Shown: positions 25,647 to 34,044 of the stretch, in pieces
Layout: each line of letters begins with the position of its first letter
How positions within the stretch are numbered: position 1 is the stretch's first letter
The notes under the pieces: model-generated
What the model was told of the DNA's origin: nothing
The model's database searches: none
What the model saw: the letters and a program-made list of their open reading frames with translations, nothing else
Translations under genes and position numbers: made by a program
Source: Oscillospiraceae bacterium
Lineage (GTDB): Bacteria; Bacillota; Clostridia; Oscillospirales; Oscillospiraceae
Assembly: GCA_009780435.1 (NCBI GenBank)
Contig: WRAB01000021.1
Location: 1 to 36,687 of the forward strand
Reading direction: 5' to 3'
Length of the DNA stretch: 36,687 nucleotides

Positions 25647-27551
25647 ATGATTACACTCACACTAAAAGACGGGCGCACACTCTCAGTCGAGGCGGGGAGC
25701 ACTTGTCTCCAGGTGGCCCAGGGGATCTCCCACGGCCTAGCCAGAAACGCCCTGGCGGCGGAGGTCAACGGAGAGGTGGTGGATATCTCCACCCCCCTCA
25801 CGGACGACGCGGCCTTGAGCATCCTCACCTTTGACGACGAGGGGGGACGGTTGGCTTTTCGTCACACCGCCGCCCACGTCTTGGCCCAGGCGGTCTTGCG
25901 GCTGTATCCCGGTACGAAATTGGCCATTGGCCCCGCCATCAAAGACGGGTTCTACTACGACTTCGACAGCGAGACCGTCTTCACGCCGGAGATTTTAGAA
26001 AAAATCGAGGCGGAAATGGGTAAGATCGTGTCGGAGAAGCTGGATATTCAGCGCTTCACCTTGTCCAGAGACGAGGCGTTAAAGCTGGTCGCCGACGATC
26101 CGTATAAAGTCGAACTCATCGAAGAGTTGCCCTCGGATGAAGTTATCTCATTCTATAAACAGGGCGAGTTTACCGACCTCTGCGCCGGGCCGCACCTGCC
26201 CAACACCGGAGGCCTCAAGGCCAACGCCCTGCGGCTCACCAACTGTACGGGGGCCTATTGGCGGGGGGATTCCAGCAAGAAAATGCTCCAGCGGATCTAC
26301 GGCACCTGTTTCCCGAAAAAAGCGGAGCTGGACGCCTATCTGGAGCGCTTGGAAGAGGCCAAACGGCGGGACCACCGCAAATTGGGCAAAGAATTGGATT
26401 TATTCATGCTCCGGGATGAAGGCCCCGGCTTCCCCTTCTTCTTGCCCAACGGGACGACGGTGAAAAACCAGCTCATCGACTACTGGCGTGAAATCCACCG
26501 CCGGGCCGGGTATCAGGAAATCGGCACGCCCATCGCTCTGTCCCGCCACCTGTGGGAGCGGTCCGGCCACTGGGGCCACTATGAGAAAAACATGTACACC
26601 ACCATGGTGGATGACGCAGATTTCGCCATCAAACCCATGAACTGCCCCGGCAGTATTTTAATCTATGAATCCGAGCCCCGCTCCTACCGGGATCTCCCGT
26701 TCCGTACGGGGGAGCTGGGACTGGTACACCGTCACGAGCTGTCCGGCGCCCTTCACGGCCTCATGCGGGTGCGGTGTTTTACCCAGGACGACGCCCACAT
26801 CTTCTTGACGCCGGATCAGATCAAAGACGAGATCAAGAATGTGGTCAGTCTCATTGACGAGGTATATGGCCTGTTCGGATTCCCCTATCACATTGAACTC
26901 TCCACCATGCCGGAAGACCACATGGGGGAAAAGGCCGATTGGGATCGGGCCACAGACGCCCTCCGGGACGCCCTGGAAGAACTGGGGAAAGACTATATCA
27001 TCAATGAGGGCGACGGGGCGTTCTACGGCCCGAAGATCGACTTCCATCTGCAAGATTGCCTGGGCCGCACCTGGCAGTGCGGTACAATCCAGTTGGATTT
27101 CCAACTGCCGGAGCGATTTGAACTGGAATACATCGGCCCCGACGGGGAAAAGCACCGGCCCGTGATGATCCACCGGGTGGTGTTCGGCTCTATTGAGCGG
27201 TTTATTGGCATTCTCATTGAACACTTCGCCGGGGCGTTCCCCACCTGGCTGGCCCCCGTACAGGTACGGGTCTTACCCATCACCGACCGGGCGAGAGAGG
27301 CCGCCCAGGTGGTCTATGAGACGTTGGAGCAGAGCGGCGTCCGGGCGGAGACGGATTTCCGCAACGAGAAAATCGGCTATAAAATCCGGGAGGCCCAAGT
27401 AAAAAAAATCCCCTACATGCTGGTGCTGGGGGATCGGGAAGTGGAGAACGGACAAGTCTCCGTCCGCACCCGCTCCGGCGGGGATCAAGGGGCCATGTCC
27501 GTGGAGCAATTTTTATCACAGATCAAGGCAGAAATTCAAGCACGGGCGTAA
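25647..27551 (+). CDS. thrS: Threonyl-tRNA synthetase
   Basis: 634 residues, full length for bacterial ThrRS. It charges tRNA-Thr with threonine using ATP. The N-terminal TGS domain is residues 1-62. The tRNA_SAD editing domain has the HTAAH (73-77) and CAGPHLPNTG zinc/editing residues. The class II catalytic core includes motif 2 (GELGLVHRHELSGALHGLMRVRCFTQDDAHIF) with zinc ligands in MNCPGS and RHELS/DDAH. Motif 3 is GSIERFIGILIEHFAGAFP. The anticodon-binding domain begins about LAPVQVRVLPI. ATG 25647 is preceded by AAGGAC. Unlike many Firmicutes thrS genes it has no visible T-box leader. It is followed by a repeat element rather than by infC. Confidence 0.98.
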   Translation: MITLTLKDGRTLSVEAGSTCLQVAQGISHGLARNALAAEVNGEVVDISTPLTDDAALSILTFDDEGGRLAFRHTAAHVLAQAVLRLYPGTKLAIGPAIKDGFYYDFDSETVFTPEILEKIEAEMGKIVSEKLDIQRFTLSRDEALKLVADDPYKVELIEELPSDEVISFYKQGEFTDLCAGPHLPNTGGLKANALRLTNCTGAYWRGDSSKKMLQRIYGTCFPKKAELDAYLERLEEAKRRDHRKLGKELDLFMLRDEGPGFPFFLPNGTTVKNQLIDYWREIHRRAGYQEIGTPIALSRHLWERSGHWGHYEKNMYTTMVDDADFAIKPMNCPGSILIYESEPRSYRDLPFRTGELGLVHRHELSGALHGLMRVRCFTQDDAHIFLTPDQIKDEIKNVVSLIDEVYGLFGFPYHIELSTMPEDHMGEKADWDRATDALRDALEELGKDYIINEGDGAFYGPKIDFHLQDCLGRTWQCGTIQLDFQLPERFELEYIGPDGEKHRPVMIHRVVFGSIERFIGILIEHFAGAFPTWLAPVQVRVLPITDRAREAAQVVYETLEQSGVRAETDFRNEKIGYKIREAQVKKIPYMLVLGDREVENGQVSVRTRSGGDQGAMSVEQFLSQIKAEIQARA

Positions 27552-27581
27552 ACGTTTTCTTATAGCGCCCCCGTCTTTCAT

Positions 27582-27735
27582 GGCTCCTTTCGTAAAGGAG
27601 CTGTCGGCGTAGCCGACGGAGGATTGCCCTTGACCTGCGGCGCAGAGATAATCCGACCTCAGGCCTTGCGGCCTGCCACCTCCTTTGGAAAAGGAGGTCA
27701 AGGGCGGAAAATTGCGGGCGAATGCGGTTCGCCCC
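27582..27735. repeat. Compound hairpin repeat element, copy C
   Basis: Hairpins GGCTCCTTTCGTAAAGGAGC, GTCGGCGTAGCCGAC and CAGGCCTTGCGGCCTG, and the GGAGGATTGCCCTTGACCTG / GCGCAGAGATAATCC core, fill most of the thrS to CMP-kinase-like gap. A GGGCGAATGCGGTTCGCCC palindrome ends it. A related copy in the opposite orientation is at 36481-36565. The first hairpin may also terminate thrS transcription. Confidence 0.7.
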
Positions 27736-27767
27736 TACAACTTTCGATTCAAAGGGAGGGGATACAG

Positions 27768-28634
27768 ATGCATATTTCCATTGCGGGCAGATTGGGCAGC
27801 GGCAAATCCACGGTTTGCCGGGTGCTGGGGGAGCGCCACGGATTCCAGGTCTACAGCACAGGCGCAATCCAACGGGAGATCGCCAAGGAGCGGGACGTGA
27901 GCACCCTGGAAATGAACCAGCTCATGGCAAATGATATCAGTCTCGACCACGCCATTGACGAGGCCACCACCAGACTCTCCCTGGAAAAAGCCGATACACC
28001 CATCCTGTTCGACTCCCGGATGGCGTGGAACTTCGCCGTCAACTCCTTCAAAGTGTTCGTCACGGTGGACCCCTTAGAGGCCGCCATCCGGGTCGTGGGG
28101 GATCGCCGGGGCAAGGAGGAAGTATACGCCGACGTGGAGGAGGCCAAGTGGAAACTGATTGCGCGGGGCAAGCTGGAAAATCAGCGGTTCCAAGACATCT
28201 ATGACGTGGATAATCTGGACTATTCCAACTACAACTTAGTAATCGACGCCACCTACGCCACACCGGAGATGTTGGCGGACGTGATCTTCGAGAAATATCA
28301 GGCGTATTGCCAACAGGGCGATACCACTCCCGAAATTCTGTTGGACCCCAGATCCCTGTTCCCTTTAGAACACATCGGGCGGATTGACGCGGACACCGCA
28401 TCGTTCCCCATCCCCGTTGTGGCGTTTGAAGGCTATCACTATATCGCAGACGGCCACCTGACTGTTTTGGGCGCGGTTTTACACGGGGAACCGTTCATAG
28501 ACGCGGCGTTGGTGGGGATGGAAACAGAAGCGCTCCACGCAAAACTCCACGGATTGGGCCTATCCGGGATACATGAGTTTGAGCAGTTGGGACAATTTCA
28601 CTATAAGAGTTATCCCCAGTGGTATTTTGTTTGA
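27768..28634 (+). CDS. Cytidylate-kinase-like protein with ParB-like C-terminal domain
   Basis: 288 residues. Residues 1-180 resemble a CMP kinase/AAA-type NMP kinase: P-loop GRLGSGKST (7-15), the YSTGAIQREIAKE segment, FDSRMAW (81-87), and the VGDRRGKEEVYAD lid-like region with paired Arg. Residues about 186-288 carry PIPVVAFEGYHYIADGHLTVLGAVLHGEP. This matches the ParB/sulfiredoxin-type signature I-x-DGH-x-x-x-x-A. The combination suggests a nucleotide-dependent enzyme or regulator rather than a housekeeping Cmk. ATG 27768 has GGGAGGGG just upstream; the upstream open extension is repeat sequence. A good terminator follows. The kinase-like part is clear, the ParB-like call is my own motif reading, and the biological role is unknown. 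Confidence 0.75.
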   Translation: MHISIAGRLGSGKSTVCRVLGERHGFQVYSTGAIQREIAKERDVSTLEMNQLMANDISLDHAIDEATTRLSLEKADTPILFDSRMAWNFAVNSFKVFVTVDPLEAAIRVVGDRRGKEEVYADVEEAKWKLIARGKLENQRFQDIYDVDNLDYSNYNLVIDATYATPEMLADVIFEKYQAYCQQGDTTPEILLDPRSLFPLEHIGRIDADTASFPIPVVAFEGYHYIADGHLTVLGAVLHGEPFIDAALVGMETEALHAKLHGLGLSGIHEFEQLGQFHYKSYPQWYFV

Positions 28635-28655
28635 ATGTAATTTTTGCTTTGTTGG

Positions 28656-28683
28656 GCGGGGGGTGTTTACCCCCGCTTTTTTT
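28656..28683 (+). terminator. Terminator of the CMP-kinase-like gene
   Basis: GCGGGGG-GTGTTTA-CCCCCGC is followed by seven Ts, 22 bp after the stop. It also separates this gene from the convergent reverse-transcriptase gene. Confidence 0.9.
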
Positions 28684-31600
28684 ATTTCTTGCGTTTCGCT
28701 AGAATGATATCTTTATCAACGCCGGGTGGGGTAGGTTTAAACTTGTCACCCTTCTGTAATTCATAGCTTTTAATCTGAAACTCCCGCAAAGCCTGAATGT
28801 CAATTTCCTCGACCAACAGTGCTGGGTTTTTCCCTCCTTTAACCACAACCATATTCCGCTCAATAGTTCCTTTCGGTTGAACAATTCTGCTATCCCCGTA
28901 TTTTGATGTATTCACTTGTACGCAATAACAGTGCAAATCTCGAGACAGAGACTCTACTATACTCCCAAAATAATTGGTGTCTTTATTGTGATTAACCGCA
29001 ACAATCATATCTGCCCAAGAAATAAACTTAGCACGATCCCTAATATCAACGAACTCGTAGCAGCAGTACACAGGAAAATAACAATCACGCCAGCGATATA
29101 GTAGCCGATCCGACTTCTCTTCAGCTACTTCAAATCCATATCCTTCAATAACTCTCTTTTCTTCAGGAGAGTACGATCTTTTTAGTTGATACGAAACCGC
29201 GGCAGTAGGAATTGTTTTATGATATTTAAATGGAAGTATAACAGCAGTGTAATTATGCACTTCTTTGTTATTAATAAGCATATGCTCAACGCCAGTAATA
29301 ATGGCCATTCCCTCACGGGCGGCTTTAGCTTCTAAAGAGGGCAACCATTCAAACGGTATGTAGTTCTCTGGGAAGATGAGCATATCTGCTTTCTCAATAA
29401 TTGCTTCATTCACCAGTTTTGCTAATGCCCTATAGCGCCCACTCGTTCTATCGGGCCTCTTTCTCTTCAGTATATTTTCCAAATTTTTCTCTACATTCAT
29501 ATTTATATTCGCAATGGCGATTTTAAGTTTATGCGCTTTTTTATTATCCACAGAAAGAAAAATATTAAGCGGATCGGACACGTTGTCATCAGACAACTGC
29601 AAGCCGTGCGCAGTGCTTACGGGGGAGTCTGCGTCTCCTTGGTGTATTGCCTCTTTATAGTCTTCATACAAGTCTCTCTTGTTCGCCATACCATCTTTCC
29701 TATAAATTGACTTCATAAACATTTCCGCAGCAATATCTTGTGCTTGGCGAAAATATGGGAAATATTTGTATTCAGACTGCTTATCTTCAGGTGCCTTAGA
29801 AGTAAAGCGGCGATTCAAAAACTCGAAGCTTTCATAAAAATTCGTAAAATTTACACAAAACTCATCAGAGAGATTAAGCAGGGATAACAGCCCAGTAGGA
29901 ACGGATGCGATATATTTATTGCTCATATGTTTTTTAATATATGCTTCGCGCATATCCATATTTGGACAGATTTCCGGGTCAATCTTAGAAAGGGCCTCCA
30001 CTATTTCAGTTGCATTTTCACCCCATACCAAGGATAGCACACGATTTAATGCTGCCAACAAATGCTTTTTCAAACTCTCTCTTATGCGAACGACATCCTT
30101 CGTTGTATCTGCCCCTTCTTTTATAACTGTAAGCGTATCAATCGCTTTTTTTACTCGATTTGCAAAATTTATAAAGCCAATATACTCTTTATCGATAATA
30201 AAAATCTCGAATATGCGTTCCCATAAAATGTAGTATTCTATTAGTTCATGATCATTGAGCATTTCCCCAATTTTTTTCGTGAACTTCTTTGAACTACCAT
30301 CATCAATCAATCTGCTTACAACAAGATACTTGCCAAGGAACTTTGATAATTCATATTTATCTATCATGATATCCTTAATTCCACGCAATTTGTTTATTGT
30401 AGCATCATTCTCAATGCGATAAAAATAGCTAAAGTCATCCTGCGAAAACTCTTCACCCATGTCGGGCATGAGACGAAATTCGCTGACGTTTTTGTGAATC
30501 TCCTCTTTAAATTTATTTATCAGTGCGGTCGAATTGTTATCCGCAAACAATGTGATCGTGCGTGTTTTTTCGCTCTCAAATACGAACTCGCTTTCTGGCG
30601 ATAAGCAAAAAGCCTCATTCACTCTGAATATACTTCCTTTTGCACCTTTAGCACTGTCATCATTCGTATGCGTTTTTTCGGATTTCTCTGCGACCTCACT
30701 CTCCTTCGCCTTTTCAACAAAGCAGTCTGTATCCTTTCGACGACCTCTCCCAAGGTAATAGTCAATTACACAGTTTTTTGTAAGCTTATCTTCTCTTGCA
30801 TTTTTGTAAATTTTACTGCCTTTTTCAATTTTTTCAACAATAATAATGTCATCAACATAGCGACCATAATAACTCGGATTCCAAAAATCTAATATGCCTT
30901 TATCAAAGTTAGATAGACACCAGTTTGCAAGCACAGCTGAAGGCAAAAATCCAATAGGGAGAACATTGCCGCCAGAACTTAAGGGTCTACTTCCTGACAA
31001 TTTTTTCGAATAACACTCTATTATAGAAAATATTGCAGCATGCAGGTTGCGCTTCTTTGGATCACCTTCATTTTTAAGTATCGTGTCAAATACAGCTTTT
31101 GTAACACCAGCGTTATAGTAGAATTCCTTTAAGTCAAGTGTAAGAATCAACGCATCATGGCCTTTGCTTAACAACTCTTCAGCACATGAAAGGCCATCAT
31201 CTCGCCACAATGAGTATTGGGCAAAATATGGCTCAAATAATACGGGCGAATCCTTAACTGCATACTCAATTGTTTCTTCATCCTCATCCCATATGAGGTT
31301 TTTCCGCAATCTATTTCCACGTGAATTTTCAAAGCACAAATCGTCCAAACGCCTACCGAACATCATAATCCAAAGAACACCTAAAATATGTCCTTCAACA
31401 TCCATGTCGATAAAGTAATGTTGTTCAGATACTTTCGGTAACTTTCCCGGAATACCAACACTTATTACCTTTTCGTTATCATCCTCTGTTTTGTACATTG
31501 CTTTCGGAAACTGTCGCACAGAAATTGAGTCGCGTATTTTTGACACGATTGGTGAATTTTTATCTAATGAGTTTTTGTCGTATGTATCAGCTATTTTTTT

Positions 31601-31735
31601 GAGATTTTTCTTAAAATCAGAGTCATTTTCAAATTTAACTACTTTATCTCGAAGTGGCAGAGCTGTTTTGTCAAAATAGATATGCGCTTTTAGTTTGCGA
31701 AAAGCAATTTCAACTAATTTATTAGATTTTTCCAT
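28682..31735 (-). CDS. Reverse transcriptase-nitrilase fusion, DRT type 1/UG-group defence-like
   Basis: About 1017 residues. The N-terminal half is a reverse transcriptase. Motif A is LILTLDLKEFYY (Asp about 201), a B-like region is GGNVLPIGFLPSAVLANWCLSNFDKGI (about 256-281), and the catalytic box is YVDD (about 293-296) in YYGRYVDDIIIV. The central region is helical. The last 230 residues or so are a carbon-nitrogen hydrolase (nitrilase) domain with a readable Glu-Lys-Cys triad: Glu in MLIFPENYIP (about 790), Lys in YQLKRSYSPEE (about 852), Cys in PVYCCYEFVD (about 892). RT-nitrilase fusions are known among 'unknown group' RTs, including antiphage DRT type 1 (UG1). ATG 31735 follows GGGGAGGGG. 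The gene is strikingly AT-rich against its neighbours, has its own promoter and structured leader, and stands alone, all consistent with an acquired defence gene. The exact UG group is unproven. Confidence 0.9.
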   Translation of the reverse strand: MEKSNKLVEIAFRKLKAHIYFDKTALPLRDKVVKFENDSDFKKNLKKIADTYDKNSLDKNSPIVSKIRDSISVRQFPKAMYKTEDDNEKVISVGIPGKLPKVSEQHYFIDMDVEGHILGVLWIMMFGRRLDDLCFENSRGNRLRKNLIWDEDEETIEYAVKDSPVLFEPYFAQYSLWRDDGLSCAEELLSKGHDALILTLDLKEFYYNAGVTKAVFDTILKNEGDPKKRNLHAAIFSIIECYSKKLSGSRPLSSGGNVLPIGFLPSAVLANWCLSNFDKGILDFWNPSYYGRYVDDIIIVEKIEKGSKIYKNAREDKLTKNCVIDYYLGRGRRKDTDCFVEKAKESEVAEKSEKTHTNDDSAKGAKGSIFRVNEAFCLSPESEFVFESEKTRTITLFADNNSTALINKFKEEIHKNVSEFRLMPDMGEEFSQDDFSYFYRIENDATINKLRGIKDIMIDKYELSKFLGKYLVVSRLIDDGSSKKFTKKIGEMLNDHELIEYYILWERIFEIFIIDKEYIGFINFANRVKKAIDTLTVIKEGADTTKDVVRIRESLKKHLLAALNRVLSLVWGENATEIVEALSKIDPEICPNMDMREAYIKKHMSNKYIASVPTGLLSLLNLSDEFCVNFTNFYESFEFLNRRFTSKAPEDKQSEYKYFPYFRQAQDIAAEMFMKSIYRKDGMANKRDLYEDYKEAIHQGDADSPVSTAHGLQLSDDNVSDPLNIFLSVDNKKAHKLKIAIANINMNVEKNLENILKRKRPDRTSGRYRALAKLVNEAIIEKADMLIFPENYIPFEWLPSLEAKAAREGMAIITGVEHMLINNKEVHNYTAVILPFKYHKTIPTAAVSYQLKRSYSPEEKRVIEGYGFEVAEEKSDRLLYRWRDCYFPVYCCYEFVDIRDRAKFISWADMIVAVNHNKDTNYFGSIVESLSRDLHCYCVQVNTSKYGDSRIVQPKGTIERNMVVVKGGKNPALLVEEIDIQALREFQIKSYELQKGDKFKPTPPGVDKDIILAKRKK

Positions 31736-31766
31736 TAAATTTCCCCTCCCCGTCGGTCTCTGTAGA

Positions 31767-31808
31767 GCGCTCAAATTTTACTCATCTCTACCTTTAGTAT
31801 TTGAGCGC
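31767..31808 (-). promoter_or_regulatory. Leader hairpin of the reverse-transcriptase gene
   Basis: GCGCTCAAAT and ATTTGAGCGC form a perfect 10-bp stem around a 22-nt loop in the 5' leader. In the RNA sense, AAAGGTAG followed by ATG starts a tiny frame (M-S-K-I-stop) within the loop and second arm. No T-tract, so it is not a terminator. It may be an attenuating uORF, a protein-binding site or an RNA cofactor element. Confidence 0.6.
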
Positions 31809-31834
31809 ATATCAAAGCGATATTTTTCGACATC

Positions 31835-31863
31835 ATTATACTATGGTTTTCCTTATTTTGCAA
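31835..31863 (-). promoter_or_regulatory. Promoter of the reverse-transcriptase gene
   Basis: On the minus strand, TTGCAA (31863-31858), a 17-bp spacer and a perfect TATAAT (31840-31835). The predicted leader is about 93 nt. Confidence 0.8.
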
Positions 31864-31923
31864 AGTCTAAGGAAAAATACCAGTGTATCGCATTAACATC
31901 TGTCTCTCTTCCCGTTCAAGAAA

Positions 31924-31963
31924 TAAAAATCCGGACCTTGATCATCTTTTGATCAAGGCCCGG
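31924..31963 (-). terminator. Terminator of the M23 peptidase gene
   Basis: In the minus sense, CCGGGCCTTGATCA and TGATCAAGGTCCGG form a 14-bp stem (one G-T pair) followed by ATTTTTATTT. It ends the M23 transcript before the reverse-transcriptase promoter. Confidence 0.85.
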
Positions 31964-31988
31964 TCTTCTATTTCGGATAAATCGCCCG

Positions 31989-32795
31989 TTATCTGCGTTC
32001 CGGCAGGAAATTCAGCGGGTCGACTCTCACGCCCTCTTCAATGATCTCCAGGTGCAGATGATGGGCTCTGCCCGCCGCCATCAGGGCAGTGGTACCCACT
32101 GATCCGATGACGCTACCCATCTCGACCCATTGGCCCTCCGCAACCGGGGGGAGCTCCGCCAAGTTGGCGTAGACACTACGCAGATCATTCCCGTGGTAGA
32201 TAACTACCGTGGTGCCGTAGAGGTCGTCCTGGTAGACCTGCTCCACAGTCCCGGCGGAAATGGCCAGCACCCGCTCTCCCAGTTCGGCGGAGATATCAAT
32301 CCCGGCGTGGGTGCGCCAGTCGCCCATGGTACGGTCAAAGACCAGGGTCTCCACAGCGTAGGACACCTCTACCTGACCGGACACGGGCCAGACGAACTGC
32401 ATATCCTGGATCGCAGGCGGTGTCCAGGTCTCCTGTTCCGACACCGGCGGCGCAGGGGGCAGTTCAGCGGGGGGCTCCGTCGAGGGTTCCTCTGTCTCCG
32501 GCTCCGACGGGCCGAAGAACCAGGTCTCATCTTCCTCCGGCATCGGGGTCGGTCTCGGGGTCGGCTCGGGTCGTGGCCGCTCTCCTAGACCGGGCGTCTG
32601 GGGTCGCGGTGTCGGCTGGGGCGTCACCTCTGCCACCACAGGCAGATCCATCTCATAGCCGGTCTCGTTGTTGGTTGCGAGCATAGTCCAGGCCGACGCG
32701 CCGATGACGGCAACGCACAGGATCAGGACGATGTAAAAGCCCTTGCCTGTAAAGAAGTCGCCAGCCCGTTTGGAAAATTTGTCTTTCCGATTCAT
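31989..32795 (-). CDS. Membrane-anchored M23 (LytM) peptidase, SpoIIQ-like
   Basis: 268 residues. A short cytoplasmic start and one membrane helix (GFYIVLILCVAVIGASAWTML, about 19-39) are followed by a long Pro/Glu/Thr-rich linker (about 50-130). The LytM/M23 domain comes last, with zinc ligands in THAGID (His163, Asp167) and HHLHLE (His248). M23 enzymes cut peptide cross-links in peptidoglycan. The size, single N-terminal helix and linker resemble clostridial SpoIIQ, the forespore engulfment factor, which in Clostridia keeps the catalytic residues. The neighbourhood here has no other sporulation gene, so the SpoIIQ name is not assigned. The ATG has GGGAGG 6 nt upstream. The gene is flanked by terminators on both sides, but no clear sigma-A promoter was found for it. 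Confidence 0.88.
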   Translation of the reverse strand: MNRKDKFSKRAGDFFTGKGFYIVLILCVAVIGASAWTMLATNNETGYEMDLPVVAEVTPQPTPRPQTPGLGERPRPEPTPRPTPMPEEDETWFFGPSEPETEEPSTEPPAELPPAPPVSEQETWTPPAIQDMQFVWPVSGQVEVSYAVETLVFDRTMGDWRTHAGIDISAELGERVLAISAGTVEQVYQDDLYGTTVVIYHGNDLRSVYANLAELPPVAEGQWVEMGSVIGSVGTTALMAAGRAHHLHLEIIEEGVRVDPLNFLPERR

Positions 32796-32807
32796 CGTTT
32801 ACCTCCC

Positions 32808-32859
32808 AAAAAAATTGCGCACATGTCCCGGACGCCAACTGGCATCGGACTTGTGCGCA
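32808..32859 (-). terminator. Terminator of the queT-queF operon
   Basis: In the minus sense, TGCGCACAAGTCC pairs with GGACATGTGCGCA (one mismatch) and is followed by ATTTTTTT. It lies about 60 bp after the queF stop and directly before the M23 ribosome site. Confidence 0.85.
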
Positions 32860-32919
32860 GCGTCTCTATGGCTATTTTCGCCAACCGAGACAGGTTTCAT
32901 ACATGGGAGACAGAAAAAT

Positions 32920-33405
32920 TTACCGATTGTCAATATCCTCGAAGGACAGATCATGGTTTTCCAGCCGATACGCCGCCATTTTTTCGTATAACGTATCCGG
33001 CTGGCCCCAGTTGGTGTAGGGGTCGATGCTGATCCCGCCCCGTGGGGTGAACTTGCCCTGGACTTCGATAAACCGGGGCCGCATCAACGCCCGTAGATCT
33101 TTTAGGATAACGTTTACGCAGTCCTCGTGGAATGCGCCGTGGTTGCGGAAACTGAACAGATAGAGTTTCAAGGACTTGCTCTCCACCATCAAGCGATCCG
33201 GGATGTAGTTAATATAGATGGCCGCAAAATCCGGTTGGCCCGTCATGGGACAGAGGCTGGTGAACTCCGGGCAGTTGAATTTCACCATATAGTCCATGTC
33301 CGGGTGCCTGTTTTCAAATGCCTCCAACACGCCGGGGTTATAATCCGCGGAATATTGGGTGGCGCTGTTGCCCAGGAGGGACAGGCCGGGGATTTTTTCA
33401 CTCAT
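32920..33405 (-). CDS. queF: NADPH-dependent 7-cyano-7-deazaguanine reductase
   Basis: 161 residues, the short type I (YkvM-like) form. It reduces preQ0 to preQ1 in queuosine biosynthesis. The active-site Cys52 is in [11 protein letters not shown], with the conserved Asp59. The QueF NADPH-binding motif ESKSLK is at 75-80, followed by [12 protein letters not shown]. The T-fold architecture shared with FolE-type enzymes fits the length. The start codon overlaps the stop of queT by four bases (ATGA), so reductase and transporter are co-translated. Expression is expected to follow the preQ1 riboswitch upstream of queT. The other preQ0 genes (queC, queD, queE) are not in the window. Confidence 0.96.
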   Translation of the reverse strand: MSEKIPGLSLLGNSATQYSADYNPGVLEAFENRHPDMDYMVKFNCPEFTSLCPMTGQPDFAAIYINYIPDRLMVESKSLKLYLFSFRNHGAFHEDCVNVILKDLRALMRPRFIEVQGKFTPRGGISIDPYTNWGQPDTLYEKMAAYRLENHDLSFEDIDNR

Positions 33406-33887
33406 TGGGAAGTCTCCTTTATATTTGATAGGGCCCGCAAGAGGATATAGCCCAATATGGCGGGCGGGGTCTGGCCCAGGCAGAGCTGGAGCACCAGAAT
33501 TAGATACGGCACCCCGGTGAGGGGTGAGAGCCAGATGGGGACGATGAATCCGGGCAGGAAGATGATGATGGGAATCACCAGGAGCATGGAAAATTTGAAT
33601 CGCCCCACCAGATACGCGGCACCACTGGTGATCAGGCCGATTGCCAGACCGCCGATGACATCCGGCAGACCGAAACTACCCAGCATAAAATTGCTGAACC
33701 CGTTGGCAATCGCCAGCGGTAGTACCAGGAAAGGAAATAGGGCGGGGAGGGCGTACAGGGCCGTGGCAAACCGGCTCTGGATTGGTCCGAACGAGATGGG
33801 CTGGGTAATATACATCACCACGATAAAAATCGCCACGACGGCGGCGGAATATGTGAGTTTGGCAGTTTTGGTCTGTGGGTATTTCAT
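33402..33887 (-). CDS. queT: QueT family queuosine-precursor transporter
   Basis: 161 residues with about five hydrophobic helices ([101 protein letters not shown]). This matches the QueT substrate-binding (S) component of energy-coupling-factor transporters, which take up preQ1 or related precursors. ATG 33887 has GGAG 6 nt upstream; the 29-codon extension further upstream crosses the riboswitch terminator and is not real. It is the first gene of a two-gene operon with queF. Shared ECF ATPase and T-component genes would be elsewhere. Confidence 0.93.
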   Translation of the reverse strand: MKYPQTKTAKLTYSAAVVAIFIVVMYITQPISFGPIQSRFATALYALPALFPFLVLPLAIANGFSNFMLGSFGLPDVIGGLAIGLITSGAAYLVGRFKFSMLLVIPIIIFLPGFIVPIWLSPLTGVPYLILVLQLCLGQTPPAILGYILLRALSNIKETSQ

Positions 33888-33909
33888 AGGCTTCTCCAAT
33901 TTGGGGCAG

Positions 33910-33943
33910 AAAAAACAAATGGCCGGGATTTTTGACCCAGCCA
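33910..33943 (-). terminator. Regulatory terminator downstream of the preQ1 aptamer
   Basis: TGGCTGGG and CCCGGCCA form an 8-bp stem (one G-U) followed by ATTTGTTTTTT, ending 22 bp before the queT ATG. It is positioned to act as the expression platform of the preQ1 riboswitch. Confidence 0.8.
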
Positions 33944-33987
33944 AAGCACACAAAGCACTGTTTATAAAAAACATACGCTTTGCAAAT

Positions 33988-34029
33988 CCCCTAGTTTTGT
34001 TTATTGACAGGATGGTCTCGAACTGTCAT
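33988..34029 (-). ncRNA. preQ1-I riboswitch aptamer
   Basis: In the RNA sense, stem P1 GACAG/CTGTC encloses the loop TTCGAGACCATC. An A-rich tail, AATAAACAAAACTAGG, follows and can form the H-type pseudoknot by pairing its GG with loop CC. The pattern closely follows known preQ1-I aptamers (TTC...CC loop and AACAAAACnAGG tail). The downstream queT-queF genes fit this ligand. Binding of preQ1 would favour the terminator at 33910, making it an OFF switch. An Rfam preQ1 model search would confirm it. Confidence 0.88.
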
Positions 34030-34044
34030 TGTTCAATTTTTCTC

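Noticed and set aside
27552-27767. Short protein genes in the thrS to CMP-kinase-like gap
   Set aside because: All open frames there run through hairpin repeat sequence and lack ribosome sites.
28682-31735. Retron or group II intron reverse transcriptase
   Set aside because: No msr/msd-like inverted repeats or intron RNA domains were recognised, and the nitrilase domain at the C-terminus fits the UG-group RTs instead.
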